A stretch of DNA of 22,243 bases from assembly GCA_001782975.1 (NCBI GenBank), contig MFQD01000001.1, positions 1-22,243 of the forward strand. The letters are read 5' to 3'. Source of the DNA: Candidatus Magasanikbacteria bacterium RIFCSPHIGHO2_02_FULL_50_9b. Lineage in GTDB: Bacteria > Patescibacteriota > Patescibacteriia > Magasanikbacterales > 2-02-FULL-50-9b. The notes under the pieces are model-generated. The model was not told the DNA's origin. It ran no database searches and saw nothing but the letters and a program-made list of their open reading frames with translations. Both the position numbers and the translations under genes were made by a program. This document shows, one piece after another, positions 5,659 to 12,638 of this stretch (position 1 is the first letter of the stretch; every line of letters starts with the position of its first letter).

Positions 5659-7107
5659 TTATTTGGACAAATCTAATTCGTCCGTGAATTTAATTTTGTC
5701 GACAAAATCTTGTGCGTGACTCACCATAATGAGAACACCGTTGTAGTCATTCAATGCCGCTGCAATCACGGGCAAATGACGAAAATTTATGTGGTTTGTC
5801 GGCTCATCCAAAAGTAACAAGCTGGGTTTCATCAACACAAATTGCGCGTAGCACAATAAACCTTTTTGTCCCTCGGAATAGGTGCGGATCGGTTGTTTTA
5901 AAATGTAAGATGTCAACAAAAAGTGTGCACCAACCGCGTAGATCGTTTCATTGTCCGGCGAATCACACATACTCGCGAGCGCTTCATAGCCCGACTGATT
6001 ATAATCAAGGCCGGAAAAATCTTGACGATAGTAACCGACATGCACTCCCTTTGCAATCTGCGCACCCGGATTCAAACCGCTTGCCAGTGCGCGCAAAAAA
6101 GTGCTCTTACCAATCCCATTCGGTCCGGTAATGAGCAATCGGTGACCGCGCCGCAACCGCACGTCAACCTCTTTTTCAACCGGCTCGTGATTTTTGACTG
6201 CGGTGACTCGGGTGATCAGCGCCACGCTTTCGTTCCATTCCTGCGCTTCGATCGCGAATCCACGAAGCGTTTTGTCCTCGCGCAGTGTGTCGATGGTGTT
6301 CTCTTCCGCTTCTTCAATTTCATCGCGCAACTTGCTTGCCAACTTGCGCATCTTACCACCCTTGTTTGCAAAAAAGTTAACCTTTTCTTTTCGATCAACA
6401 ATTTGTTTATGCAGCCGCGCGTTTTTCATTCGATCTCGTTCAATTTGCGCTGCGATATTTTCAACCACTTGGTAATAGTCGCCAACATATTGGTTCACCG
6501 TGCGCGTGAACACATCAAGATGCAAAACACCATCCGTAAATGAATTCAAAAATTCGGTGTCATGTGAAATAACGATCACTGTTTTTTCATAGGCTTGCAA
6601 AAAATAGGTGAGGTGAAAAATTCCTTCCGCATCCAAATTATTCGTCGGCTCGTCGAGCAACAAAATATCCGGATTCTGGATGAGTGCATAGGCAAGGAGG
6701 AGGCGCGCCTGCTGGCCGCCGGACAGATCACGCACTAATTTTTCATGCGGCACAGATAGATTCACCACGGTAAGAATTTCACTGATGCGCTTCTCAAGAT
6801 CATATTTTTTTTCATCGAACGCGGTCGCAAAATATTCGGTCACGCTTTTATCCATCGCTTCGGTGGGCATCACCTGCTGGGCGATTGCAACCCGCGCACC
6901 GGCCCGCACATTCACTGTTCCTGTTTTTGGCTGCAGCTCACCGGTGATTAATTTAAAAATGGTACTCTTGCCTCCTCCATTTTGTCCCATAATTGTCACC
7001 TTCGCTCGCTCGCGTACACCAAAACACGCATCTTCCAGAAGCGGTCGATCCTCCACATATTCAAATGTGACCGCATTAAAACGCAATAGTACGTCACCGT
7101 GTTCCAT
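5659..7107 (-). CDS. ABC-F family ATPase (ribosome-associated translation factor)
   Basis: ABC-F proteins have no membrane domain and act on the ribosomal E site. The 482-aa protein has two ABC domains. The first has Walker A GQNGGGKST (41-49), signature LSGGQ (128-132), Walker B LLLDEPTNNLD (149-159) and SHD (181-183). The linker (~215-285) is a charged helical hairpin, the P-site tRNA interaction motif. The second domain has GPNGIGKST (328-336), YSEGQ (410-414), LLLLDEPTNHIN (430-441) and SHA. Both catalytic glutamates are present. The second signature is SEGQ, and NHIN replaces the usual NHLD. At this length it lacks a long arm or C-terminal extension, so it resembles short EttA/Uup/YbiT-like housekeeping types; a resistance role is possible but unsupported. 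A strong promoter gives a ~12-nt leader. Confidence 0.95.
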   Translation of the reverse strand: MEHGDVLLRFNAVTFEYVEDRPLLEDACFGVRERAKVTIMGQNGGGKSTIFKLITGELQPKTGTVNVRAGARVAIAQQVMPTEAMDKSVTEYFATAFDEKKYDLEKRISEILTVVNLSVPHEKLVRDLSGGQQARLLLAYALIQNPDILLLDEPTNNLDAEGIFHLTYFLQAYEKTVIVISHDTEFLNSFTDGVLHLDVFTRTVNQYVGDYYQVVENIAAQIERDRMKNARLHKQIVDRKEKVNFFANKGGKMRKLASKLRDEIEEAEENTIDTLREDKTLRGFAIEAQEWNESVALITRVTAVKNHEPVEKEVDVRLRRGHRLLITGPNGIGKSTFLRALASGLNPGAQIAKGVHVGYYRQDFSGLDYNQSGYEALASMCDSPDNETIYAVGAHFLLTSYILKQPIRTYSEGQKGLLCYAQFVLMKPSLLLLDEPTNHINFRHLPVIAAALNDYNGVLIMVSHAQDFVDKIKFTDELDLSK

Positions 7108-7125
7108 AGTTGTAGAGTGACCGAA

Positions 7126-7154
7126 ATAATATCGTGATCAGTTCTTTTTGTCAA
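7126..7154 (-). promoter_or_regulatory. Near-consensus promoter of the ABC-F gene
   Basis: Minus-strand TTGACA (7149-7154), a 17-bp spacer and TATTAT (7126-7131). It is the best -35/spacing match in the window. Confidence 0.8.
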
Positions 7155-7168
7155 TTCCTTTCCTTCGT

Positions 7169-7214
7169 CCCATATAAAAAATCCTCCCCGTAGTGGGAGG
7201 ATTTTTTATATGGG
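7169..7214 (-). terminator. Strong bidirectional terminator with 20-bp perfect stem
   Basis: Arms 7169-7188 and 7195-7214 are perfectly complementary around a 6-nt loop. Each strand has a GC-rich core (ATCCTCCC/GGGAGGAT) followed by TTTTTT, the T-run lying in the outer A-T part of the stem. It ends the transcript carrying tRNA-Tyr. Its outer end overlaps the last three acceptor nucleotides and discriminator of that tRNA. Confidence 0.85.
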
Positions 7215-7293
7215 TGGAGAAGGATTCGAACCTTCGAAGGCGAAAGCCAACAGATTTACAGTCTGCCGTGTTTGACCGCTTCACTATCCACCC
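7211..7293 (-). tRNA. trnY: tRNA-Tyr (anticodon GUA)
   Basis: A class II tRNA. It has acceptor GGGTGGA/TCCACCC, anticodon arm GCAGA-CTGTAAA-TCTGT with anticodon GTA, a long variable arm (TGGCTTTCGCCTTC) and T-arm GAAGG-TTCGAAT-CCTTC. The discriminator is A73 and CCA is not encoded. Confidence 0.96.
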
Positions 7294-7301
7294 GTCTGTT
7301 C

Positions 7302-7431
7302 GTGAGTTAGTGCTTTTTGTGAACACACTTCGACCGCCATATGCGTCCTCGTTCGTCCTCGCCAGCGCTCATATGTCCGGCATAGCCGGACACTCGCTTG
7401 GCTGTGGGCTTCACAAAAAGCACTAACTCAC
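7302..7431 (-). repeat. Structured repeat element, copy 1 (22-bp closing stem, conserved core)
   Basis: Arms 7302-7323 and 7410-7431 are perfect 22-nt inverted repeats enclosing an 86-nt core. Read on the minus strand, the core has CCCACAGCCAAGCGAG, then a hairpin TGTCCGGC-TAT-GCCGGACA (7374-7392), then GAGCG, GGCGAGGACGA (7353-7363), a 21-nt spacer, and GAAGTGTG (7324-7331) touching the second arm. Copy 2 (7457-7596, plus strand) has the same boxes at the same spacing. No T-run follows either arm, so it is not a simple terminator. Together with copy 2 it fills the ~300-bp gap between tRNA-Thr(GGU) and tRNA-Tyr, where no protein gene is supported. Confidence 0.85.
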
Positions 7432-7456
7432 TCCTTACTATCATTAACATTAAACT

Positions 7457-7596
7457 CTGTTTTTTCACGGCATTTGTGCGAGACCCGCAGACCGAGCGAG
7501 CACGCAGCTTCGCTGCGTTCGCGAGCGAAGGCGAGGACGAGCGAACGCGCCCGTAGTGCGTGAAGTGTGCTCGAACAAATGCCGTGGAAAAAACTG
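7457..7596 (+). repeat. Structured repeat element, copy 2 (imperfect closing stem, conserved core)
   Basis: The outer arms pair with one bulge: TTTTTT (7460-7465) plus CACGGCATTTGT (7466-7477) against ACAAATGCCGTG (7575-7586) plus AAAAAA (7588-7593), with CGAG/CTCG (7479-7482 and 7570-7573) extending inward. The core reads CCCGCAGACCGAGCGAG, then hairpin ACGCAGC-TTC-GCTGCGT (7502-7518), GAGCG, GGCGAGGACGA (7530-7540), a 21-nt spacer and GAAGTGTG (7562-7569). It is oriented opposite to copy 1. The right end merges with the encoded CCA of tRNA-Thr(GGU). Confidence 0.82.
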
Positions 7597-7670
7597 GAGC
7601 CGTTGACCGGATTTGAACCGGTGACCTACTCCTTACCATGGAGTTGCTCTACCAACTGAGCTACAACGGC
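7595..7670 (-). tRNA. trnT: tRNA-Thr (anticodon GGU)
   Basis: Acceptor GCCGTTG/CAACGGC, D-arm GCTC/GAGC, anticodon arm ACTCC-ATGGTAA-GGAGT with anticodon GGT, and T-arm ACCGG-TTCAAAT-CCGGT. Discriminator T73 is followed by an encoded CCA (7595-7597). It lies between the TPR gene and tRNA-Tyr on the same strand. Confidence 0.96.
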
Positions 7671-7677
7671 GTAGTGA

Positions 7678-7714
7678 GAAAGAAATTGGAACGCTTGCGT
7701 TCAAAATTTCTTTC
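7678..7714. repeat. Long imperfect hairpin upstream of tRNA-Thr(GGU)
   Basis: Left arm 7678-7694 (GAAAGAAATTGGAACGC) pairs with right arm 7697-7714 around TT, with one bulge and one mismatch. It ends 7 nt before the tRNA 5' end on the transcribed strand. No T-run follows, so a processing or stabilising structure is more likely than a terminator. Confidence 0.65.
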
Positions 7715-7725
7715 GAACGGAGTCG

Positions 7726-7761
7726 GTAGCCACGAGTACCCGAAGGGTACGAAGTTGCTAC
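7726..7761. repeat. Nested hairpin, possible degenerate relative of the structured repeats
   Basis: GTAGC (7726-7730) pairs with GCTAC (7757-7761), enclosing GTACCC-GAA-GGGTAC (7736-7750). The sequence AGCCACGAG just before the inner hairpin resembles AGCCAAGCGAG in copy 1. The GGCGAGGACGA and GAAGTGTG boxes are absent, so the relationship is weak. Confidence 0.4.
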
Positions 7762-7797
7762 AACGGCAAACGGAATGACAAGCGAGCGCCCATTCTA

Positions 7798-8703
7798 TCA
7801 CATCTCCCGAATTTTCGCCTCCCAATCCCCCAACTTTTGGTTTTCGGGGTTTGCTGCCTGCAGTTTGATAAACGCTTCGCGCGCGAGACGTTTGTCGCCT
7901 GATAGTATACTAATTTCCAGCAAAAGGTCAAGCACGCGCGGATTATTTGGCTCGTGCTCAGCCGCCGTTCGATATGCCACAATCGCCTCTGCCAAACCAC
8001 CACCCTCACGCAAACACTCGCCCAAATCAATCCACCGCTTTGCCATGTTTGGATTAATGGCGAGCGCCTGCTTGAACGCCGCTGCGGCTTCAACATACTT
8101 CCCCTGCTGTTTCAAATGCCGTCCCAAAAACGCCCATCCCAACTCAGACGCTGGATCCAACGTTTCGATGATGTGGCGCGCCGTTTCCTCGCCATCTTTC
8201 CAGCGTTCATCTAAATAATACGCCTTAGCAAGCCCCAAATACGCATTCACATTTTTCGGATCCAATGAAATAATGTCAACGTATCGTTTCTCTGCGTCAG
8301 CATATTCACCGCCCCGTCGTAACTCGTCAGATTCTTCCAAAAGTTTTAACAAATGCGCACGCCGCTCATGTCGGCTCCGCGTCATCCATTTCTGCCACTG
8401 TTTTTTCCACTCAAGATGTCGATATTGATCAGCGGTCTGATTTGCAAAATTGCGAAATGCGAGTTGCACGCGCATCCACAAACGCGCTATCGGCGCGAGG
8501 CGCTCGGCCACACGCGTGGACCGCTCACGCATCGTGCGTAAAATACGTTTACTGACAATCTGTTGCTTCGTTGATTTTTCCTGAATCTCCGGCACTGAGC
8601 CAATATTAAAAGCAGCGAGCTGGTCAAAATGACGCACGAAAATTCCTGCAATCAATGCAATGCACAAGAGAAATAACACAACCCACAGCAACAATGTCAT
8701 CAT
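7798..8703 (-). CDS. Membrane-anchored TPR-repeat protein
   Basis: The 301-aa protein has an N-terminal membrane helix (~3-23), a basic helical region (~45-118) and about four to five TPR units (~118-290). Typical TPR patterns include GEYADAEKRYVDIISLDPKNVNAYLGLA, then GKYVEAAAAFKQALAINPN and GLAEAIVAYRTAAEHEPNN, which are interaction modules with the small/Ala/Pro spacing of the family. No enzymatic motif is present. The layout resembles LapB/YciM-like or other scaffold proteins anchored in the membrane and facing the cytoplasm, but the zinc rubredoxin-like tail of LapB is absent. The ATG at 8703 overlaps the tpiA stop in an ATGA junction, so translation is probably coupled. It is the last protein gene of the run, and no terminator is visible before tRNA-Thr(GGU). 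Confidence 0.88.
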   Translation of the reverse strand: MMTLLLWVVLFLLCIALIAGIFVRHFDQLAAFNIGSVPEIQEKSTKQQIVSKRILRTMRERSTRVAERLAPIARLWMRVQLAFRNFANQTADQYRHLEWKKQWQKWMTRSRHERRAHLLKLLEESDELRRGGEYADAEKRYVDIISLDPKNVNAYLGLAKAYYLDERWKDGEETARHIIETLDPASELGWAFLGRHLKQQGKYVEAAAAFKQALAINPNMAKRWIDLGECLREGGGLAEAIVAYRTAAEHEPNNPRVLDLLLEISILSGDKRLAREAFIKLQAANPENQKLGDWEAKIREM

Positions 8704-9446
8704 ACCAATGAACGCTCACTTAATTTGCGCGCGTTGGAAATGATTGCGGTCAATGATGCGTACGTCGACGACGCCGTACCGATCAGCACGCCGTTCGTAT
8801 GCGGCAGCGACAAAAATTGCGCCACATTTTTTTCAGAAACCGAGCCGCCATAACAAATCGGCACGTCATTGCCAGCTTCTTTTGCCAGCACCTCATGCAT
8901 CTGTGCTGCCTCATGCGGCTCAATCGGCAATCCGGTACCAATCGCCCATCGCGGTTCATATGCGAGCAGATCGATCTCGGATTTCACGCCACGCACCTGC
9001 CCACGCACGATACTGTGTGCGCGCCCCGCATTGCGCTCTTCCTTTGTTTCGCCCACACAAAAAATAATTTTTAAACCAGCTGCGCGCGCAGCCGCAACTT
9101 TTTTTGCAAGCAAGGCATCATCTTCGCCACCATGTTGTCGTCGCTCTGAATGTCCAATCAGAACAAAAGACGCGCCGGCTCGACGCAATTCGCGCGGCGA
9201 TGTCGCACCCGTGAATGCGCCCTCATCCGCAATCCAGCAATCTTGTGCAGCAATTTTTATTTTTGATCGCGCCTGCTTGAGCACCAGCGCAACCGCGGAC
9301 AGCGCCAACATCGACGGCGCAAGAATCACTTCAACATCGCGCCCAATTTTTTGAGCTCGCTCGAATCGAACCAACTGTTGTGCAAGCTGCACGCTCTTGG
9401 CGACTGACAGATATAATTTCCAATTCGCAACAATATATCGCTTCAT
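8700..9446 (-). CDS. tpiA: Triosephosphate isomerase
   Basis: This enzyme interconverts dihydroxyacetone phosphate and glyceraldehyde 3-phosphate in glycolysis. The 248-aa protein has the complete active site: Asn8 and Lys10 in VANWK, His99 in IGHSERR, Glu164 in AYEPRWAIGTG (loop 6 follows) and the phosphate-binding YGGSV near the C-terminus. Arg replaces the usual Val in AYEPxWAIGTG, a small deviation next to the catalytic base. A longer frame from a GTG at 9455 exists, but the ATG at 9446 gives the canonical N-terminus and an ATGA overlap with the stop of the upstream M16 peptidase gene. It likewise overlaps the TPR gene downstream by ATGA. Confidence 0.96.
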   Translation of the reverse strand: MKRYIVANWKLYLSVAKSVQLAQQLVRFERAQKIGRDVEVILAPSMLALSAVALVLKQARSKIKIAAQDCWIADEGAFTGATSPRELRRAGASFVLIGHSERRQHGGEDDALLAKKVAAARAAGLKIIFCVGETKEERNAGRAHSIVRGQVRGVKSEIDLLAYEPRWAIGTGLPIEPHEAAQMHEVLAKEAGNDVPICYGGSVSEKNVAQFLSLPHTNGVLIGTASSTYASLTAIISNARKLSERSLV

Positions 9447-10741
9447 ACAAGCCACGGCAATTTTGCCGCCTTTAAAAATTCTTTTGCATCCTTGTACGGT
9501 CCGATCACTCCCATTTTCGCGTGTTTGAACACCAGCACCTCACGCGCGATCCGATTCACGTCCGCAACTGATTGCCGCATGATGCGCTTAAATTTTTCTT
9601 CAGGCGTCTCAACTTTTTTCATCAACAACTTTTGCTGACCGTAATAATCCGCAACGCGCGCCGAATCTTCAAATTGCAAAACCATTTTGCCTGCCAAATG
9701 ATCTTTAGCCATGCGCACTTCTTCTGCGGTCACCCCATGCTTCAATAATTTTTGCAACTCTTCATACATGACGGTCATCGCCTCATTCAAACGCGATTTA
9801 TCAAGTCCCGACGTGATGGTGAACGCGCCGGCGTCACCATAATTGGTCACTCCGGTACGAATGACGTAGCACAACCCGCGACGCTCGCGAATGCCGATAA
9901 ACAAACGGGAACTCATCGAGCCACCCAGAATCACATGCAGCAAAAGCAACGCCGCATTGCGCGGATCGTCGTAATTGCACGCCGGAAACCCGAGCACCAT
10001 GTGCATCTGATCTGTTTGCTTGTGCATGATTTTGACTGGCGCCGCTGCCGCACGTCGTGCCGAGCCCCATGAAAATTTTTTATATGTCATTTGTGTAATG
10101 CCGTGCTTTTTTTCTGCGCCAAAATATTGTTTGATCAGCGCGCGTGTCTGCGGCCCGATCTTGCCCGACAATACGAGCACGAGGTGCTCCGGCGCATAAA
10201 ACTTTTTTTTGTAACTGATCAATTTTTTAAGGTCCATTTTTTTGATGTTCTCCGTCGGTCCCCCAATCCGCCACCCGAGCGAGTTGCCGGCAAACAAATG
10301 TTCTTCAAAAAGTTCCTCCACTTTCATCGACGGATTATCTTCGTACATGTTCAACTCTTCGACAATCACACCACGCTCACGCTCAAATTCTTGTGAATCA
10401 AATTTACTGTTATACAACATGTCAGACAACAGATCGAGCGCCAATTCGGTATGCCGCGCATCAATCTTAATGTAGTACGCCGTATGATCCTTGCTCGTAA
10501 ATGCATTGTAATCAGCGCCAACAGCATCCAATTGTTTTGACAAATCTTCGGTGGTCGGCCGTTTTTCTGTTCCCTTGAACATCATGTGCTCCAAAAAATG
10601 TGAGCCACCCCACAATTCTGTTGGCTCATAGCGCGATCCAACGCCAAAATACGCGAGGCACGTCACCGCCTTGGTATCGTGGCTCGGCGCGATGATGACG
10701 CGCGTGCCATTGCTGAGTTTATATTGTTCAACGGTGGGCAT
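9443..10741 (-). CDS. M16 family zinc metallopeptidase (processing-peptidase-like)
   Basis: The 432-aa protein has the inverted zinc motif HFLEH (His48, Glu51, His52) and the distal zinc ligand region VIVEELNMYEDNP (Glu128/129), 76 residues after His52 as in the family. The C-terminal half has the inactive-domain signature RERRGLCYVIRT. Length and layout match the short two-domain bacterial M16B enzymes of the PqqL/YmxG/mitochondrial-processing-peptidase type. These act on peptides or unfolded substrates, often as dimers of active and inactive subunits. Only one M16 gene is present here, so a homodimer is likely. No signal peptide is seen, so it should be cytoplasmic. The start lies 4 nt after the glyS stop. 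Confidence 0.94.
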   Translation of the reverse strand: MPTVEQYKLSNGTRVIIAPSHDTKAVTCLAYFGVGSRYEPTELWGGSHFLEHMMFKGTEKRPTTEDLSKQLDAVGADYNAFTSKDHTAYYIKIDARHTELALDLLSDMLYNSKFDSQEFERERGVIVEELNMYEDNPSMKVEELFEEHLFAGNSLGWRIGGPTENIKKMDLKKLISYKKKFYAPEHLVLVLSGKIGPQTRALIKQYFGAEKKHGITQMTYKKFSWGSARRAAAAPVKIMHKQTDQMHMVLGFPACNYDDPRNAALLLLHVILGGSMSSRLFIGIRERRGLCYVIRTGVTNYGDAGAFTITSGLDKSRLNEAMTVMYEELQKLLKHGVTAEEVRMAKDHLAGKMVLQFEDSARVADYYGQQKLLMKKVETPEEKFKRIMRQSVADVNRIAREVLVFKHAKMGVIGPYKDAKEFLKAAKLPWLV

Positions 10742-10745
10742 ATTT

Positions 10746-12065
10746 TTAAGCTAACCGCTGTTTGATTTCTGTCACGAGTTTATCAAGCGGCACACGCACC
10801 TGCGCCATCGTGTCGCGATCCCGCACCGTCACCGCACCATCTGTCAACGAATCAAAATCAAACGTCACACAAAATGGCGTGCCAATTTCATCTTGGCGGC
10901 GGTAGCGCTTGCCAATGGATTGTGTTTCATCGTATTCAACGGCAAAATCCGCCTCACGCAACTGTTGTGCCAACTTTTGTGCTGGCTCCGATAACTCTGA
11001 TTTTTTTGACAACGGCAGCACCGCAACTTTGACTGGCGCCATCCAATACGGAAATCGCATCACCACACGCGATTCGCCGTCTACCTCATCCTCATCATAC
11101 GCCTCGAGCAGCGCCACTAACAGCGAACGGTCAACGCCAAAAGAAGGTTCAATCACATGCGGAACAAATTTTTCTTTCTGATCATCCGGATTCGTGTATT
11201 TTAATTCCGCGCCAGAATGTTCTTCGTGCTTCCCCAAATCATAGTTCGTGCGATACGCCAAACCATACAATTCTTTTTGGCCAAACGGATAATCATATTC
11301 AACATCCACCGTTCGCTTGGAATAAAACGCGCGATCTTCGTCGGGAATGTCAACGTAATGCAGACGCTCTGGTTTGACGCCGAGCAATGCAACCCATTTT
11401 TTCATTTCGCCGAGCCAATGCTCAAAATGCGCTTCCCATTCTTCTTCACGAATGAAATATTCAATTTCCATCTGTTCAAATTCACGCTGCCGAAAAATAA
11501 AATTCCCCGGCGTAATTTCATTGCGAAACGCCTTGCCGATTTGCGCCACGCCAAACGGCAGTCGGCGACGCGTGGTTTCCAAAACATTTTTAAAATCCAC
11601 AAACATTGCTTGTGCTGTTTCCGGACGCAGGTACACCACGGCCGCATCATCTTGCGTCGGGCCAAGCCACGTGCGCAGCATCAAATTAAAGGCACGCGCT
11701 TCGGTAAATTCTTTTTTGCCGCATGTTGGACAGACGCCTTCCAACTGATCCGCGCGCAGCCGTGCGTGACATGCTTTGCATTCCACCAACGGATCGCTGA
11801 ATGTTGCCACGTGTCCGCTCGCCTCCCACACTTTTGGATTCATGAGCAAAGCCGCGTCAATCGCCACCATATCTGAGCGGCGCGAAACAAACATCTTCCA
11901 CCACATCATCTTGATGTTATTTTTCAACTCAACGCCAAGAGGGCCGTAGTCCCATGAATTTGCCAATCCGCCGTAAATTTCTGAGCCGGGAAAAACAAAT
12001 CCACGCCGCTTGCACAGCGACACCAGTTTTTCCATCAATTCTGGTCCACGCGACACGTTTGACAT
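10746..12065 (-). CDS. glyS: Glycyl-tRNA synthetase, single-chain alpha2 class II type
   Basis: The enzyme charges tRNA-Gly with glycine. The 439-aa protein opens with the family's N-terminal motif ([26 protein letters not shown]). A zinc-type insertion has CKAC (96-99) and CPTC (112-115). Motif 2 is [25 protein letters not shown] (~180-204) and motif 3 includes [15 protein letters not shown]-terminal anticodon-binding domain (~330-438) completes it. This is the archaeal/eukaryotic-like alpha2 form found in many Patescibacteria, Firmicutes and Actinobacteria, not the (alpha-beta)2 GlyQ/GlyS pair. The ATG at 12065 lies 10 nt after the frr stop, without a clear Shine-Dalgarno. Confidence 0.95.
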   Translation of the reverse strand: MSNVSRGPELMEKLVSLCKRRGFVFPGSEIYGGLANSWDYGPLGVELKNNIKMMWWKMFVSRRSDMVAIDAALLMNPKVWEASGHVATFSDPLVECKACHARLRADQLEGVCPTCGKKEFTEARAFNLMLRTWLGPTQDDAAVVYLRPETAQAMFVDFKNVLETTRRRLPFGVAQIGKAFRNEITPGNFIFRQREFEQMEIEYFIREEEWEAHFEHWLGEMKKWVALLGVKPERLHYVDIPDEDRAFYSKRTVDVEYDYPFGQKELYGLAYRTNYDLGKHEEHSGAELKYTNPDDQKEKFVPHVIEPSFGVDRSLLVALLEAYDEDEVDGESRVVMRFPYWMAPVKVAVLPLSKKSELSEPAQKLAQQLREADFAVEYDETQSIGKRYRRQDEIGTPFCVTFDFDSLTDGAVTVRDRDTMAQVRVPLDKLVTEIKQRLA

Positions 12066-12075
12066 AGCTACAAAA

Positions 12076-12624
12076 CTAAATTTTCATGATCTCCTCTTCT
12101 TTTTCTGCCGCAATATCCTTGACGCGATCATTAAAATCTTTCGACAATTGATCAAGCGCTTCCATGTCCGCAAATTTCTGATCTTCCGGCAGCTCGCCGT
12201 CTTCTTCGGCTTTGATAATCATTGATCGAATTTCTTCACGCGTCTGTCGAATACGAATGCGCGCGTCTTCACCTTTTTGCCCCACTATTTTCACCAAATT
12301 TCGGCGATTTTCTTCGGTCATTGCCGGCATGTTAATGCGAATCACCTTGCCATCATTCACGGGATTAATTCCCAAACCGCAATTCCGAATTCCATCTTCC
12401 ACCGCCTTCATCAATGTCTTGTCCCACGGTTCAATTGCGAGCGATTTTGCATCCGTCACGCTGATTGATGCGAGTCCTTTTACAGCCATCGGCGAGCCAT
12501 ACGCCTCAATCATAATATTTTCAACCAACGCTGGCGACGCGCGTCCCGTTCTTAATTGCGACAATTCGCTGCGAAAAAATTCAATCGATTTCAACAATTC
12601 TTCCTGTGCGGTCTCAAGATACAT
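12076..12624 (-). CDS. frr: Ribosome recycling factor
   Basis: RRF, with EF-G, splits the post-termination ribosome. The 182-aa protein has the two-domain pattern: a helical bundle starting [20 protein letters not shown] with the [14 protein letters not shown] signature (~25-38), and the domain with [15 protein letters not shown]. The conserved [33 protein letters not shown] region follows near ~100-130. A longer frame from a GTG at 12660 would add 12 residues absent from the family and overlap the upstream stop, so the ATG at 12624 is chosen. It lies 14 nt after the propeller gene stop and 10 nt before glyS. Confidence 0.95.
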   Translation of the reverse strand: MYLETAQEELLKSIEFFRSELSQLRTGRASPALVENIMIEAYGSPMAVKGLASISVTDAKSLAIEPWDKTLMKAVEDGIRNCGLGINPVNDGKVIRINMPAMTEENRRNLVKIVGQKGEDARIRIRQTREEIRSMIIKAEEDGELPEDQKFADMEALDQLSKDFNDRVKDIAAEKEEEIMKI

Positions 12625-12638
12625 AGCAGTAATTATTT

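Noticed and set aside
5659..7107. Antibiotic-resistance ABC-F
   Set aside because: Linker length and lack of mobile context do not distinguish it from housekeeping ABC-F proteins, so resistance is not claimed.
7302..7431. CRISPR-type array
   Set aside because: There are only two elements, in opposite orientation, without regular spacers or cas genes.
7302..7596. Inverted repeats as integron attC sites
   Set aside because: The ends lack a matching RYYYAAC/GTTRRRY pair, no cassette genes lie between them and no integrase is in the window.
7302..7596. Inverted repeats as ordinary intrinsic terminators
   Set aside because: No T-run follows either closing stem in either direction, and the loops are 85 nt or more with conserved boxes.
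11217..11876. Long plus-strand open frame (219 aa) opposite glyS, and similar ones opposite frr/propeller (12212-12949) and ABC-F (5923-6543)
   Set aside because: They lie antisense to well-supported genes, have compositions typical of the reverse frame (Cys, His, Phe and Arg-rich) and show no family motif.
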